Part shown: positions 6,229 to 6,832 of the stretch, piece by piece
Numbering within the stretch: the stretch's first letter is position 1
How the letters are laid out: every line of letters begins with the position of its first letter
From: Chloroflexota bacterium
GTDB taxonomy: Bacteria; Chloroflexota; Dehalococcoidia; UBA3495
Reading direction: 5' to 3'
NCBI GenBank assembly: GCA_022563275.1
Contig: JADFNR010000038.1
Location: forward strand, 1-6,832
DNA: 6,832 nt
The notes under the pieces: model-generated
The model's input: the letters and a program-made list of their open reading frames with translations, nothing else
Told to the model about the DNA's origin: nothing
The model's database searches: none
Made by a program: the position numbers and the translations under genes

Positions 6229-6832
6229 TCAGATAGCTATGAACAGTATCATTGCCGAGCTGATGACCACAGCGCTTTCTATAAACGCCACCCCCATGTT
6301 GCGGTCGACTGCGATCGCTTTTGACGCGGAAACCGTGGGCAGCAGCATCTTATCCAGTAGCAATCTCATCACGTAAAGCAGCGCGAAACCAACTACGCCA
6401 AAGGTTAAAAAGGCTGCGACACCCTCGTTCCACCCGTCAAAATCTCCGAACACCGCCTTAAAAGTCACTAAGCCGATGGCGATCAGGTTCCCCCCAAACG
6501 CGATACCCACGGCAGTATTTTTGCTCTCAATCTCGGAATGCATATCATATGGCGTTGTCAATTGGTAAAACAGAGCGAATATCACCAGGAGCACCAACCC
6601 CATTCCGAAGAACGCCGCTGCCGTATCCGGCCCACCGCCTTCTCCAGCCACGGAGCCGGCGACCAACAGCCCAGTGGCGATGTACATGCCGAACTCAGCG
6701 GCCCCGCTGCCGACATTTTGGCCTTCGACGACCTCTTTTTCGATATCGAACCGGTAAAGTATCAACCGGTTCATAAAGATCCTCACTATGTTAAGAGCGC
6801 CGATGCCCGCTAGGGAATATAGAAACACTCTT
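6229..6832 (-). CDS. DUF350 (YjfL-like) repeat membrane protein, N-terminus outside window
   Basis: The - strand frame runs from the right edge to a TGA at 6229-6231. A GTG at 6826-6828 could start it, but the frame is open to the edge and the first visible residues already lie in a hydrophobic helix, so the true start is probably beyond the window. Counting from the GTG, 199 residues are visible with about six hydrophobic helices (near 5-20, 40-60, 70-92, 105-127, 134-158, 178-198). Three helices begin with the same motif, an acidic residue, then Asn, then small residues: E35..N38, E101..N104 and D175..N177. This repeat is the hallmark I associate with DUF350 proteins. A single DUF350 unit is about 130 residues, so this appears to be a tandem version. 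The function of the family is unknown; it is inner-membrane and often near PspA-, lipoprotein- and channel-type genes. It is convergent with the + strand operon, so it is transcribed separately but may belong to the same locus. Confidence 0.78.
   Translation of the reverse strand, partial: RVFLYSLAGIGALNIVRIFMNRLILYRFDIEKEVVEGQNVGSGAAEFGMYIATGLLVAGSVAGEGGGPDTAAAFFGMGLVLLVIFALFYQLTTPYDMHSEIESKNTAVGIAFGGNLIAIGLVTFKAVFGDFDGWNEGVAAFLTFGVVGFALLYVMRLLLDKMLLPTVSASKAIAVDRNMGVAFIESAVVISSAMILFIAI

Noticed and set aside
6199..6230. Possible bidirectional terminator between the convergent genes (AGCCGGCT palindrome 6218-6225 and GAAAAAG/CTTCTTC pairing)
   Set aside because: The palindrome has no loop, the longer pairing has a mismatch, and no T-run follows on either strand.
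6538..6813. Open + strand frames opposite the DUF350-like gene
   Set aside because: Their composition is that expected opposite a hydrophobic membrane gene, and the - strand frame has clear helices and a repeat motif.

Overview
The window carries four genes on the + strand, closely spaced and probably one operon, and one gene on the - strand that converges on them. Both ends cut through genes. Base composition is roughly balanced and looks even across the window, with no tRNA, rRNA, CRISPR array, transposase or visible transfer boundary. The source is clearly bacterial, since it has a SecA-family ATPase, a lipobox signal peptide and Shine-Dalgarno-like sites. I cannot name the phylum. A SecA paralogue beside an ion channel and a DUF350-type membrane protein would suit several environmental lineages, for example Chloroflexota or Actinobacteriota relatives, but that is a guess.

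Layout: (1) positions 1-897, the 3' part of a two-TM, RCK-type potassium channel gene; the window opens on the Y-G-D of the selectivity filter. (2) 918-4211, a very divergent 1097-residue SecA-like translocase ATPase. Its ATPase motifs are intact, but it has three sizeable insertions relative to housekeeping SecA and no C-terminal zinc-binding tail. (3) 4265-5068, a lipoprotein with an acidic N-terminal half, an EF-hand-like calcium loop, and a long basic Arg/Ser/Gly-rich tail. (4) 5099-6214, a 371-residue soluble protein of unknown function. (5) 6229-6832 on the - strand, the C-terminal part of a polytopic membrane protein with DUF350 (YjfL-like) repeats.

From general knowledge, potassium-channel/RCK proteins, DUF350 membrane proteins, small Gly/Ser-rich lipoproteins and unknown soluble proteins recur together in bacterial envelope-associated clusters. 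These include the E. coli yjf genes and clusters linked to PspA and spermidine-synthase-like proteins. The unexpected member here is the SecA-like ATPase. One inference is that it is a dedicated export motor for a product of this locus, with the adjacent lipoprotein the obvious candidate, much as accessory SecA2 genes often sit beside their substrates. A non-secretory role for a repurposed SecA fold is the main alternative. The grouping of channel, SecA-like ATPase, Ca-binding-like lipoprotein, unknown protein and DUF350 protein is the part of this window most likely to be an undescribed system.
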